Origin: Datisca glomerata | Lineage: Eukaryota; Streptophyta; Magnoliopsida; Cucurbitales; Datiscaceae | Direction: 5' to 3' | Assembly (NCBI GenBank): GCA_003255025.1 | Contig: QANY01011423.1 | Location: 622,551-686,550, forward strand | DNA: 64,000 nucleotides | Part shown: in pieces, positions 10,942 to 23,800 of the stretch | How the letters are laid out: each line of letters begins with the position of its first letter | Numbering within the stretch: the stretch's first letter is position 1 | Program-made: the position numbers and the translations under genes | Notes under the pieces: generated by a model | The model's input: the letters and a program-made list of their open reading frames with translations, nothing else | Databases searched by the model: none | What the model was told of the DNA's origin: nothing

Positions 10942-12438
10942 ATGCCTCGAACCAGGTAAAACGTCGCTCTCAACGAAGGAAACAAGAATGGGAATGAATA
11001 AGCCAATCACCATGCTCCCCCAATCGAGATGCTTCAGACTATACTGGACCGGATGCAAGAAATGGAACAGCGAAATGTTGAAATACTAACTAGTGCGTGG
11101 CAGACGATGCATGAGCAGATCGTCGCATTACAATGGGACCTTGCACAAACGCAGGCAGAAGTCAGCCAGCACACTAATCGTGAAGGAAGGGACAACTACG
11201 GAGAAGGAAATGAAGCCGAATGAGAAGGCGACACTGAAAATAGTAGAAACGTACAGAATGAAGACGGTGACGTTTAGTCCAAGGAACACAAAGAAGGAGG
11301 AGGCAGGAGAAATTCTCCCACAAAAAGTCATGACGAAAGTTGTCATGGAAGAGATGATGGAAAGAAAGATGGTAGAACTAAGGATTCTGGGAAACATGGG
11401 AAAAACCGACCTAGAATCACTCACCAGAACTCCATTATGTCAATAAATCCTAGCCACCCTGATTCTGAGGAAGTTCACGGCACCTAAATTCAAATGTTAT
11501 GAAGGGAAGTCGTACCTTGTAGATCATCTCAGACGGTTCAAGTAAGTCATGGCGTTATACCAGCATGAAGATATTTTGATGTGCAGGATATTCCCCACAA
11601 GTCTAGATGGAACCGCACTCAAATGGTATCACTTCCTCCCTGCTCAATCCATTACTAACTTTCCCATCATGTCCACTGCCTTCTTGTACAGTACTCTACT
11701 TACCGGGCAGTAATGGAGGACTCAGACTACCTTCTGATGATATCCACCCAAAAAGAAAAAAGAAACGCTTCGGGAATACAGTCGCAGTTCAAGGAATAAA
11801 TGGCCAAGTTGGAAAGTTGTGACGACAAAGTGGCGAGACTAGCCTTTAGACGAGGGTTGGATCCAGAATCAGCTTTCTTTAAAGATTTGTCAAAGATAAA
11901 ACCTCTGACCATAGCGGAGACTTTCCAAAGGACGCAAGCATACATCACGTTGGAGGAAGAAAAAAGAAATTTACTAAAGCAATTGGGACGACGGATTAAT
12001 GAGACAAAAAAGGAAGAATGAAGCTTAAAGCATAATCAGAGAACAGAAAATGGAGATGAGCGGGGAGACAGCAAGCGGAACAGAATCGTTGCTTGAAGGA
12101 GACCCAATGATGACATCCATCATAGAGACAAGGTCTACACCCCGCTGACTCTCTCAATAAACCAAGTCTTGGAGATGATAAAAGATAAACATTGGCTGAA
12201 AAGACCGGCCCCACTTACAAGGGAACCATACCACGCGCACAAGGACAAATATTTTTCATTCCACAAGAGCAACATACATTTTACAAAAGACTGCTTCCAG
12301 TTGAAGGACTATATGAAGAAACTAGTGAATGAAGGGTACCTTAAACAATTTACGAAGAGGGAGAAACCACAGCGAGAAGCTGAAAGGGGAACCCATGACG
12401 AGGGAAAAAGGGATAGTAGGAGCAGCCTCTCCGAATAG
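10942..12438 (+). pseudogene. Gypsy gag of element A
   Basis: The probable start, MPRTR at 10942, matches MPRIR in element B; a stop follows at once. MLQTILDRMQEMEQRN (11029) and the gag core FKCYEGKSYLVDHLRRFK (about 11490-11540) and TALKWYH (about 11610) fit the plant retrotransposon gag family. The frame breaks near 11700 and resumes as VARLAFRRGLDPESAFFKDL (about 11830-11890). HWLKRPAPLTREP and FHKSNIHFTKDCFQLKDYM (12190-12320) look like the decayed zinc-knuckle tail, with its first Cys lost. It has multiple stops and shifts and is non-functional. Confidence 0.85.
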
Positions 12439-12493
12439 TTGACCCCACATCGCTTTAACTGAACTGGAGAGGACTACGAGAAAAGAAAGGAAA

Positions 12494-12952
12494 GTGTATA
12501 GCAAAAAATCACTATTGGAAAGAAGCCAGAAGCAGGAAGGCGCCGCCAACAAAAGCAGGAATCCCCCACTCATTTTCTGCGGCATGGACTTGGAACATGA
12601 CGCACATCATAACGACGCCCTTGTCATCTCAATACAAGTCAGAAGTTGCCTGCTGAGAAAGGTGTTGATTGACGACGATAGTTCCATCAACATTATCCAT
12701 CGATCAACACTTAAAAAAATGTCTATGGAGGAACGACAGCTACAAGGTTTATCACAGCCACTAGTAGTAGTCAATGGGATTGTGAACTACTTAAAAGGAT
12801 TGATTAGCCTCCCAATCATCGCAGAACCATTCAATTACCTCACCGAATTCGTGGTACTTGACACGTCGTCCCCTTACAACGTTATTTCAAGGAGGACCTG
12901 GTTACATAAAATGAAGGCAGTTCCATCCACTTATTACCAAGTACAGAAATAA
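12494..12952 (+). pseudogene. Gypsy retroviral-type aspartic protease region of element A
   Basis: The frame is open for 152 codons. LRKVLIDDDSSINIIHRSTL corresponds to the protease active-site segment, normally D-x-G-S-S; here the glycine is Asp, so catalysis is unlikely. The downstream hallmark YNVISRRTWLHKMKAVPSTY corresponds to the family's ILGR..L/HxxxAVxSTxH segment. Element B carries the same segment with a different active-site lesion. Confidence 0.82.
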
Positions 12953-13267
12953 TCATCCCCTGAAGGAATTAAAACTATAAAGGGATATCTAGTTGCCGTC
13001 AGAATCTGCACGGTAACTACATTCGAATCAACGAGGAAATAAAAGATGGGAAGAGCGAAAGAAAAGTTAGTGGAAAGAGATGAGAAAAACAATCACAGAA
13101 GGATGCACAGATGGGCCCTAGGTATGAAGCAAGAGAAGAAATCGAACCTACTTTCTTAGATGAAGAAACATAAAAAATAACACATATTGGGGCCCACCTA
13201 GAGAAAAATGAGAAGGAAAGGTTGACTGACTTCCTACGAAGAAACAAGAACATTTTTGCAACCACTG

Positions 13268-13553
13268 CTCATTCAGACTGATTTATATATGATCATCATT
13301 TTTTACGTGTATTAAATCTTTATAGTAAACGGTAAGTTAATAAAGATATTAATCAACATCGATCATAATCTAATTATATAAAGTACATTCACTAAGATAT
13401 TTATCCACATCACTGATCCAGATCTAGATCACATGCACTCATAATGCTTATTGAACCGTATTAGCATCCATTCATTAAAGATTTCATACTTTAATATGTT
13501 GCGGATTATTTTATTTATTATTAATGATTTTAATCATCTTGTACTTATACAAG
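13268..13553. repeat. Internal fragment of the element C copia LTR
   Basis: The sequence from TTCAGACTGAT through TGTATTAAATCTTTATAGTA to TTAAAGATTTCATACTTTAA matches 39430-39710 and 46740-47010, inside the copia C LTRs. Both LTR termini are missing, so this is a fragment, not a solo LTR. It links gypsy A to the CACTA remnant. Confidence 0.85.
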
Positions 13554-14541
13554 GACTTGGGGTAACTCCATCTACAGTGTTCTCGTGTTACTGTGGGGAA
13601 TCGTCCGCAGAAGATTCTTCTTTTTTATCAACTGAGTCAGAATCCCAATGTAAACGAGTAGCTAAGTTAGAGGCTCAATGCGCACGGGTGCCTCAGTTAG
13701 AGGCTGAATGTTCAGAGATGCGTGAGAAATATTAACAGGTGGAGTTTGAATGTTTAGAGATACGTTCTCAGTTAAGCTTACTTATGAAGTTTATGCAAGA
13801 CTTATATAATGATTAGGGTAGGCTTTAGGTGTTGAATTTTATTTAATACTCATGAAATACTTGTTATATTATGAATTTTCATACTTTGAATTCATTGGAC
13901 AATTTGTGTTGATAATCTAATATATGATATCTAATTAATGATTTGATGTTTTATAATTATGCGTCATGTAAATATGTAGAATGATACTGTTAATCACTAT
14001 TGTGGACATATATAGGATGTTAAAATTATTATATATGCAGGGATTTTTGGGAACATGCGGACATAAATAGGAGGTAGTGAAAGGAGAGATTTTCACGATG
14101 GTTTTTGAACCGTCGCTAAAAATGCGTAGGATGTTTGTTAAAATAGCGCCCGTTTCAGAACTGTTGCTGTTACTCTATAGACCGACAGTTTAAAAAATAG
14201 TCGTTAAATACTTGAAAAGCAGGCGCGACGGTTCTTTAATCTACCACGATGATTATGCAACTGTCGCTCAAAAACTTAAAATAATAGAGCAGGCGCGACG
14301 ATTCTAATTAACCGTCACTATAGATTCTATGACAAAGGTTTATAACTGTCGTAACTGATCATGAAACGTCACCGTATCGTCACCTATAACGACATTCCTT
14401 CGATGGTTTCCAAAATCATCGTTAAATCAAGCCCAACGGGGATGATCCCGACGTATCATAGGCCATCGTTGTTGCTTTTATGATGGTTAAAAATCGTCAC
14501 CGTATATCCAACCGTCGCCGTAGATAACTTTTCTTGTAGTG
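13554..14541 (+). mobile_element. CACTA (En/Spm) transposon, terminal remnant
   Basis: The right end at 14529-14541 reads TTTTCTTGTAGTG, the inverse of the CACTACAAGAAAA terminus typical of plant CACTA elements. Upstream (about 14100-14520) are many short subterminal motifs, ACCGTCGC/GCGACGGTT and variants, in both orientations, as known for this superfamily. The left terminus is missing; the element is cut at the copia LTR fragment. Confidence 0.82.
13562..13816 (+). pseudogene. C-terminal remnant of a plant CACTA transposase-associated protein
   Basis: The frame reads a Cys/Glu/Ala-rich heptad-like segment (ESQCKRVAKLEAQCARVPQL, then EAECSEMREKY). After one stop at 13733 it continues to a hydrophobic end, LLMKFMQDLYND. 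A coiled-coil tail of this kind ends plant En/Spm (Ptta-type) transposase proteins. Its position inside the CACTA terminus supports the assignment; similarity alone would be weak. The upstream part of this open frame is copia LTR, so the visible ORF is a chimera. Confidence 0.55.
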
Positions 14542-15713
14542 TTTGGATTTAGGTAACCGAAGAGTTTTTATATTCAGAATATGATATTGACAATATATTT
14601 CAAAACAATGTGGAACAAATTTCATAGATTCACATCAGAATCTCATAATTTAAAAATTAAAATTTTATTGAGATTATATTAATTAATAAGATTTTATCCT
14701 GATCTTATGAAGTTATATATCAAAAATTAGAATCCCTTGACGAAGTGCAAGTATAGGGAGACTGGCTAAGTGGCTAGCTAGCTATTTGGTTTGGATATAT
14801 GACTATCAAAACTCAAAAGCAGTGCGAAACTCATATAAATGCTAACTTGAGTACATCCAAGTCCATGCATGATAAATGTCAAGGATACATAATCACTATG
14901 AACCGTTGACTTGTAAGTTGGAACATCATGATAGAATTTTCTTAAGTTGGAAACATCATGATAGAATTTTCTTAAGCTGGAAACTTCCTTTTTTCTTTAT
15001 TAATTTTCTTATGAAAATCATTCAATTTTCTTAATTTTTACGATTAAAAGGTAAATATATTATTAAAAAGAGTTTAATTTCCTTTAGCCACGTGGTGTAA
15101 TCAACGCACAAAGTTAAGAAATCGTGTTTATCCGAAAATGGTGATAGACAAATTCAACGTGAAACGATAATGAAACCATAAGGTCGTGACCGCCATTAGT
15201 TTATTCGGGAACGGTAAAAATATGAAATATTATTTAACATGTGTAATTCAGAAATTAAACAGTCAAATATTCGGTTAAAATTCAACCAATAATATGCGAT
15301 GCGTAAAAATTCAGATACGATTTTTAAACGAGTACTATATGTTTTCGTTTACAAAATTCGGCGTAAAAATACGGTTGTAAGATTTACAAATATATATTTA
15401 CATAACAATATCCGATGAACATGACAATAAAAGATCATTCTAAAAATTCCTCGAACACATTCATAATGAATCAGTTCATAATCCATTTCTAAATTTATCA
15501 CAAGTACTCCTAAACCAAAATATAGTTCAATTAATAATATCGTATTCATCCAAAATATAGTGGTCAATCCAAAATATAATTTATCAATCTATAATTCCGA
15601 TCAATCCATAAAAACTAATTGAATTAACAAAGCTATCAAATGATTGGATAATATGGTGGTAAAGTATCATCGAAACGGGCTCAAGATTCATCTGGGGTTC
15701 GAAGAAGCTCAAA
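14542..15713. other. Intergenic region with a small tandem duplication
   Basis: No gene is supported. Two tandem copies of a 29-30 bp unit (AAGTTGGAACATCATGATAG plus AATTTTCTT) occur at 14915-14973, with the start of a third. The rest is AT-rich and includes a weak 72-codon antisense frame that I do not believe. Confidence 0.6.
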
Positions 15714-17723
15714 TCAGTTACACAAACTCATGTCATCTAAAGTCTTACTCACATCCAAAAAATCTTGTTTTTCTTTAAACCCTTCTTCAACAAATGGATT
15801 GATATTAGAAAGATCAATAGGTGACATATCACCTACTTCACGATCTTTGTACATTGCCATCATCAAAAAGTTCATTCTCACGTACACCAAATCGTTTAAC
15901 ATCGTCGGTGCCAATGTCTTTTCTCTTTTTGATTTTAGCTGCTTCCCATGCACTCCAATTTCTTTCATAAGTTGATGAGCTACACGGTTGACTCAAAATT
16001 CTAATTGATATCTTTTGCAATACAAGGAAGATCGAACCATTAAGCTACCACCAAACACCTATATATAAAAGCACTTTTATTAGAAATGAAATTAGCATAA
16101 AACCTATATAATTCAAAATGAATAAATACTTACGAGGATGGCTGGTGTTTATCATAGGAGTGGTTGTACAATTGAAAAATAGTGGAAACTTCAAACGATA
16201 TTTAACCAACTCAGTTACTAGCTGATCTCATTCAACTAATGAACCCAACTGTTGAACAATATATTCAATCACTTCTTTAATATCGATGTTATCTTCTTTG
16301 TATTTCTCACTGATCATATAAGCTGGATTAACAAGTACACCAATTGCATGTACCTTATGGAGAATGTTCTTCTCTCTTCTATGTTTAAATATTTTCATCA
16401 TAAGAGAATAACGAGGAGGATCTTTCACACAAATTTGATCAAGAGCTTCTCTTGCCCTCTCTATAGCATCATATAAGTATCCCGCAGTAGACTCCTCATC
16501 TTCTACTAAATGAAGAACTCTCATAAAGACTCAACAACGTTCACATAATCATTCGCATCTACCCAAAAAGACTCAGTTTGAATTATTGAAGTCACTTCCC
16601 TTGCATGTATAGGTCTTAGTAAAATTTAAACCTTTCCATTCAGAAGATGCAACAAAAATTCTCAAATTATTTTCAATATCAATTATCGATTGAAGCATCA
16701 AAAAATTCAAACCAAACCTAGTCTTACATTGAAATTTCAACTCCTTATTATCTGTGTACTTTCTCATCAATTGCAACACCATATGATGCTTACATGTAAT
16801 CTACTATTTTTTCTGCATCATCAATCATAATTTTCACCCATCCAATTTGATTATAATGATCCTTCAATAATAAATTAATACCATGGGCTGCACATTTGGT
16901 TATGTGTAATCGAGGATATTTTCCCGTAAGTATACAACCAGCTAACTCATAGTTTGAAGCATTAGCATTAACTATTTAAACAACATGTTTGGGGCCAATT
17001 TCATCAATGACAGAGGATAGAATGTTATAGATATACTCACCAGTTAATCTATCATGTGAACATTCAAATGATTTCAAAAAATAGCACCTAACTATGAGCA
17101 TGCGATAACATTGACCCAATACTGTCTCATTATGTCTGTCTATGAATCTGACACAATAGTACAGCCTATACTAATCCATGATTTGTTTACACTTACAACA
17201 TAAGTTTCAACATATGTTCTTGCCTCATGTATTAACCAAGTACGAAGCATTGAGTAACTAGGTCAGTATAACCACTACCAAAATCACCTAAAGCTCTACT
17301 CATGTCAATAAACGACTTAGACTGAATAACATTAAATACTATGTTGTTCTTGTTCATGATGAAAAACTGAGCACTTTTTTTGTCAACATTGCTCTTCTCT
17401 TTTCTAGCAGAGAATTCTGAGATTGTGGTTTGAGTCTGAGTACATAGACCCAAAGAGAAAGCGTTTGATCCTTGATTATTATTATTAACTGAGTCATTTT
17501 TTCTCTTCTTACTAGAACTTGGATCTCCAATTAAAAAGAACGTTTTAACTTGAACCTTCTCCGGTACTTTACTACATATATCAATATCACAACCATTTAT
17601 TCCATATAAATTAGATTTTACTCTAAAAATTCCTCTAGCAAAATCTTTATCGCAAAATTTACATTTGTAACGATTATTTAACTGTTCAGCATAATCCTAA
17701 AATTTATCCTTTTTCCTCACCAT
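15714..17723 (-). pseudogene. hAT-superfamily transposase pseudogene (BED finger, DUF659, hAT dimerisation)
   Basis: The likely start is MVRKKDKF at 17723, followed by a stop where this family has Trp. The BED-type finger CKFCDKDFARGIF...GCDIDICSKVP (about 17595-17675) keeps its two N-terminal cysteines, but the expected His is Asn. A DUF659-like middle part is recognisable in pieces (NANASNYELAG, near 16950). The C-terminus (about 15840-16000) has IRILSQPCSSSTYERNWSAW, the hAT dimerisation signature, then DLVYVRMN. Many stops and shifts break the frame. No terminal repeats or target duplication were found for this copy. It could be a domesticated-type DUF659 gene relic, but decay is clear. 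Confidence 0.82.
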
Positions 17724-18755
17724 GATTATCCAAATTTAGAAATTCTGAACTAGAATCAACAAAACCTAAGCACAATCAAAGTTCATATTATTCAGAATCA
17801 ACTACGCCAATTTTAGAATTAACATAAACCAAGTTTAAAATTAACAGAAAATTACAGTGAGAACACTAAAAATTACAATTTTTAGAGTAAGACCCAAGAG
17901 AGGGAAGGGGGTTTCATTCAGTGATAGTGAAGAAGACTAAAAATTATAGGTAAGAAGTCTGTAATACACAAAAAAATTTAACTACAGAATAAAAATTATA
18001 GTTTTTTTTTCAGTGAGAACACTAAACAACCAAAATTACAATTACAATTTTTTTAGCGAGAACACTAAACATATAGTGAAGAAGTCTGTAATACACTAAA
18101 AATTACATTTTTTTCATATCTAATTCATAGATAGTGAAGAATAAGACTCGAGAGAGATGGACGGGGGTTTCAATTCCAAATTCTCAAAAAACAACCAAAA
18201 TTTAGAGTTTGAACAATTAGAATTTAAAGATTAAACAATCAAAATTCAGACTTTAATCAAAATACAAAGTTGAACCCGAGAGACATAGGAGAGGGTTTAG
18301 GCCATAGTGAAGAAGAAGACCTGAGAGAGAGGGAAGGGGGTTTCAATTCCAAATTCTCAGAAAACAACCCAAATTCACAATTTAAACAATCAGAATTCAA
18401 AGATTAAACAATCAAAATTTAGACTTTAATAAAAATTCAGAGGAACCCGAAAGATAGGGGAGAGGGTTTTCAATTTCAAGCTCTGATTTCGAGATTACGA
18501 CCCGAGAGAGGGGGGAGTAAGAATCTGGTACCTTGTTCTTGTTTTGAAATTCGAAGAAGACGCGACTTATCTTAGAGAGGGGAGTGAGAACAGTGTAATC
18601 ACTGGGCAAAAGGGGAGTGAGAAGTGTCTTCATAGTTCACCTTCTCCGAGAGATAGGGGAGGGAGAAGTGAAATCGCTGAGAAGTGAGAACAGTGTAAAC
18701 TAGTTGTCTTCGTCTTTGACTTCGCTGAGAAAGTGAGAATAGGGTTAGCATTTAA
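17724..18755. other. Leader region of the hAT pseudogene with tandem repeats
   Basis: Purine-rich blocks (GAGAGAGGGAAGGGGGTTTC and relatives) recur. No coding frame is supported. It may be the 5' untranslated and intronic part of the transposase gene. Confidence 0.5.
18135..18475. repeat. Tandem duplication, period about 172 bp
   Basis: The block starting GAATAAGACTCGAGAGAGAT near 18139 is repeated from about 18311 as GAAGAAGACCTGAGAGAGAG. Both copies continue with TTTCAATTCCAAATTCTC, an AACAATCA-rich middle and AGACTTTAAT. Confidence 0.7.
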
Positions 18756-19538
18756 TAGGGGTATTCAACGGTCGGTCTGGTCAGACTTTTGCAGGAAATT
18801 AAGACCAGACCAAAAATCACGGTCTTCTTATATGGAGGATCGAACAGACCAAAAATCTGAAAAAAAAAATTAGACCGACCAAACCGAAATTCAATGGTCG
18901 GTTCGGACGGACTTAACTGATTAAATAACTGTTTTGCAATAAATGTCTGAGCTAAGGGAGAGGGAGAGGTTCTGAGGGTCTGAGTGAGAGGCAGAATCGT
19001 GAGAAGTGAGTGGGGCTGAGCTGAGGGAGAGAGAGAGTGAAGAGGGACTGAGCTGAGAGAGGGGAGAGGTGAGAGGCAGAGTCGTAAGACGTGAGAGAGA
19101 CTAAACTGAGGGAGAGAGAGTGAAGAGGGGTGGAGTTGAGGGAGGGGAGAGGTGAGAGGCAATGTCGTGAGACGTGAGAGAGGCTGAGCTGAGGGAGAGA
19201 GAGAGAGAGAGAGTGGAGAGGTATTGAGCTGAGGGAGGGGAGAGGTGAGAGGGGCTGGCTGGAGGCGAGACGTGAGAGGGGTTGGCTGGAGGCGAGATGT
19301 GAGAGGGAGTGGCTGAGGGAGAGAAGAGAAATAACCTAAAACCCTAAAAAATTACATATATATACTATACGGTCGGACCGATCAGATCGGTTCATGACTA
19401 ACGAAAATTTTAGACCAGTCTGGAATTTTGGTCCTCTCTAAAAGGAGGACCGAACCGACCATTAATAATAAAAATATCATCCAGACCGCTCAATTTCGTC
19501 TCGGACTAAACGGTATGGACGGTTTTTGAACACCTCAA
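18756..19538. mobile_element. Non-autonomous hAT element, deletion derivative of the 20.8-24.3 kb copy
   Basis: The left end TAGGGGTATTCAACGG and right end GGTTTTTGAACACCTC match both ends of the larger element. The subterminal blocks match too (AGACCAGACCAAAAATCAC; CTCTCTAAAAGGAGGACCGA). The flanks GCATTTAA (18748-18755) and GCGTTTAA (19539-19546) make an 8-bp target duplication with one mismatch, as hAT requires. The interior is GA-rich and lacks any transposase sequence. Confidence 0.85.
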
Positions 19539-19546
19539 GCGTTTAA

Positions 19547-20825
19547 TTCGCCCAGTATAATACGTTTAACGTATTATATGCAAACTAAACTTTCTCCCCA
19601 AAAAGTCGTGTATTTTTCATATATTTAGGAAAAATTCGTGGACGGACAAAAATGGAAAGTGAAACAAATGCATATTATACGCGTATAAAAGATGCGTACT
19701 ATACGGTTATAACCAACAGAGGTCGTGACTTCAAAACGCAAAGTTATAGTATATGTGTATTTTTTTACCTTAATAAAAAGGGGAAAATTAAACGTCAACA
19801 CATGGTTAAATTGGGAAAGTGGGACCCAGTATAGATATTCCGTAAAGCCGTACAGTGAGGGGGGAGACCTTAAAAACCCCTACCCTACCAAACAGTTGGA
19901 GGTGACTGTCCTCTACTTTATGCTTAATGAGAGAACGTTTTAATGAATTGGAATTCCACATTGTCTTTCCATTGGTCCCACTCCACCTCCACCTCCTCCA
20001 CTATCTTTTTTTATCCACTTCCACCACCTTTTCTTTTCTTATAATTATTTACCCATTTCCATTAATAAAATTTAAAACCTTTTTATTTGTTTCTCAAATT
20101 CTTGAGAAACAATTAAGTTGAAGAATTACTCCCATCACAAAGCCACTTAATTTTAATATTCCAAAAGAATTTGCAAAAGATAAATGAAAAGTGAAACGGC
20201 TATTGAAGATGTCTAAAAGCTCATATAAATCATAAACCATCAGATGTATATATGAATGATATTGATGGGAGAAATATTTTTGGACATGAATTATTTTGGT
20301 TATTTCATTAATTTTTTACTGCTAATACATTTTAATTAAATAATTAATGACATTTGTAAATTCTTATACAATATTGTCTAGATTATTATTAGAAATTCTG
20401 AAATTATCATGTGAATGTTTTGGTTTATTTACTTATTTGAATAATTATTTAGTAATATTTGTTTCTAATTAGGTCTAATATCTTCTTTCATAATACTATA
20501 TTAAACTCATTTTCATAATCAATGTTATAAACTTAAATTTATGAAGATAAAATACCTTAAATGTATGAAATGAAAACAAAGACATATGAACAAAAGTTAA
20601 AAAAAACACGTGTAATTTTATTAGTTAAAATATGTTATAAAATATACTAGAATTTAAAGCAATTATATAAATTCAGATGTTTTTATGAATTCTATAAAAA
20701 CTTTGATGTTTAGTATCATTTCTTTGCACTATTTTAATTAATGTGTAATAATTTTCACATTTCAAAATATTATATAATTAAATTCTTATCACTTAAATCA
20801 TCATGTGCAACTCACATTTTAAGTT
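19547..20825. other. AT-rich intergenic region
   Basis: No gene or transposon terminus is supported. Short frames at 19652-20121 look like chance openings in AT-rich DNA. Confidence 0.55.
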
Positions 20826-20833
20826 CTAGTAAT

Positions 20834-23800
20834 TAGGGGTGTTCAACGGTCTGATAAGATTTTTGGAGAAAAATAAGACCAGATCAAAAATCACTGTCCT
20901 CCTATATGGAGGACCGAACTGACCATAAACCTGAAAAATCCAGATCGATTAGACCGAGATTCAACGGTCGGTTCAGACGGACTTAACAGATTAAATACAT
21001 ATTTTACAATAAATATATTATTTAACAATAAAGACAAATTTTGGCTAGGAGTTCCACATATCCAATTATAGTACTAATATCCAACATTTGAAAATATCCA
21101 AAATTCAAAGTACTAATATCTAACATTCAAATATATTCAAACTCCAAAATACAAATAATAATATCCAACATTCAAATACAGAAAAAAAAAAGTAAATAAA
21201 AAACATAACAAAACATAGAAGTTCATCTATCCAGTCTTCATGCACATCATTGAATGGTAATGATAGCCTCCTCTAGCATCTTGATACATTCTATTTACAT
21301 GAAGACAATGAGTTCATAAACATTAAGATAATGAGTTCAAAAGCATGTAAAAAATATGAATAACAATATATAAATGAGTTACATTCATCTATTTCTACAA
21401 TATCTTGTAATGTCTCATTGAGATTAATATGCACAGATTTACTCAGAATCCAATTTTGTGCACATATAAGAGCTTCAATGGTTTTCAGAGCCAATGAACT
21501 ACGAAATGAATCTAATATTCGACCATTTGTACTGAAGGCTAACTCGATGCAATTGTGAAAATCGGAATCGCCAAGACATCTCTAGCTATAAGGCTAAGAA
21601 CCCCATATCTTGAAGAATTTATTTTCCACCAATTAAGAAGATCCAACTCAACATTCGGGTTTAAACATGGCTCTGCTAAATATCTATCAATCTCTGACTT
21701 AACCTCTAGGCTACTTTCCTTGCACAACTGTTTTGAAAACATCATCATTTTCAACTATCTCAGATTGTGATGATTGATCAACAAATGGCATTGATTGACT
21801 TGAAGTAACCTTACTTTTATATTCCTCAAATATTCTATCAAAAGTAGAAGTCACTTTCCTTCTCAATTCACAGGCAAGGCCAGGATCATACAACATATCA
21901 TATGCATGTGACACAAATCTCATTTTAAAGCGGGGATCAAGAATGGCAGCAGCAACAACAAATAATTGACCTTTTTCTAAGCCTCCCCAATACTTGTTAT
22001 ACTTGGTCCTCATATCACTTGCCATTTTTTTTCAAAAAAACATTGCTAGATGAAGAATATCTCATAGTCAAGTTTTCAATAAAAAAATCTCATGAACAAA
22101 TGTGAAATGTAACATTCAAAGTCCTGGAAAAGCCTTAACATTATTTCGTAGAAAACTTTCAAAAACTTGATAATCACTCGAGAATTATCCTAATCATCAT
22201 CCCTCGGAGGACCAAGTTTCTCATCTCCATGGAACTCTAATAAATAATATGCATCTTGTTTTCCACGCCTCCCAAATGCTTTTTGAAATTCCACCTAGTG
22301 TGAACATCAAGAGACACCAGACTACTAGAAGTTATCTTTGCAGCCTCTACACAACTCCTAAACTTTTGAAACCGTGCAGGATATGACCTCACATGTTTGA
22401 CCACACTCTGAATTCTAGTGACAGAGTCATGAACATCCTTCAAACTATCATGCACAATAAGGTTAATAATATGTGCACAATATCTAACATGCATAAACTT
22501 GCCATCCAACACATGCCCCTTCCAATTTCTGATATATTTTTTAAATAAGTGATTGCACCATCATTGACACTTGCAATATCAATGGTGACCGTGAAAACCC
22601 TTTCAATACCCCAGTCAAGCAAACATTGCTCAATAGCCATACCAATTAACTCCCCTTATGACTAGCAATTGGACAAAAGATAATGATTCTTTTATGTAAT
22701 ACCCAATCAGAGTCAATAAAGTGTGCAATAAGTACCATGTAATTAAGATTTTACACTAATGTTCATGTATCAGTGGTCAGACATAATCTTTGATTTTTAC
22801 TTGACAATGTCTTTTTTAACTTTTATTTCTCCCACACAAACACCTTGAAACAATCTCTAGCTATTGTTATCTGGCTAGGAAAAACAAACTTAGGTTGCTT
22901 GCCCCGACAAAATTCCCTAAATTTTTTACCCTCTACCACACTAAACATTAATTCATCTTTAATGATCATCCTAGCAAGCAACATCTTACACTTCTCAGCA
23001 TTAAAGGTAGTAGTAGATATTATATAAGTACTATCAGCAGCTCCCTTACTACTACTATTAGGATTAAACTGATTAATATTAAGAACTAACAGTTTTTACT
23101 TAGGATCATCGAACCTATTAGAATTCTTCTTATATCTTTTCAGATGATTCCACAAACAAAAAGTACCATTAGCACTAACACATGCAAATGTATGCTTACA
23201 ATGATTACAAGTAGCTCTTTCATCATTAGTATCACCCATTTCAACTCTTACAAAATTATTCCAAACATCAGAAGAGACTCGGTTGTATTTTCTCTTACCT
23301 TTTGTAGGTTTTGGTGGCAGTGAAGAACCATCATTAAATACTACACCATTAGGGTTTTGACTTGGAGTTCCAATAGACATCTAATAAAACACAAACAATA
23401 ATATAAATCATGATAGTTTATCAACATGACAGGTTAAGATTTTTACGTTCAATCACTTAGTACTTTGTAGTATTCAGTATTAGTTTAAAATGTCATGAAC
23501 CAATTCACGTTAACCTAGATTCGCAACAAGCAACATATGCAATCTCTACCCCGAGTTAGCAGTAAGTTAGGTGTTACCTCATTTGGGATAAAAAGTCATT
23601 TGGTATTTACAGAACCATAGCTACTGAAAAATTAAAAAGAGATGCTACTCAAAGGTGTTTACTAAATCCCAAAGATAAGCAAGTTTAAGACATTTGAAGA
23701 TCAAATATATAACTACAACAAGACATCCTCACAAATGGATGGAAAACCCAAAAGAACTCTCGATCTTACCTGGACAAAGAAGGAGGTGTCTGGCGTCGTG

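Larger units (their letters stand above)
10059..13270 (+). mobile_element. Gypsy element A (TAT-like), 3'-truncated; same family as element B
   Basis: A 5' LTR, gag and protease are present, then the element stops at about 13270, just after LEKNEKERLTDFLRR, a segment that precedes RT. Element B (minus strand, 50.8-60.9 kb) has the matching LEENEKKKLIEFLREN, so the two are relatives. Everything after this point (RT, RNase H, integrase, 3' LTR) is missing and is replaced by a copia LTR fragment. Confidence 0.88.

Noticed and set aside
18752..19162. 136-codon Ser/Pro/Leu-rich ORF on the minus strand
   Set aside because: It is the complement of the GA-rich interior of the small hAT element.
19335..19352. 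Telomere-like AACCCTAAAACCCTAAAA
   Set aside because: It is a short part of the hAT subterminal region, also present in the larger copy near 24137, not a telomeric array.
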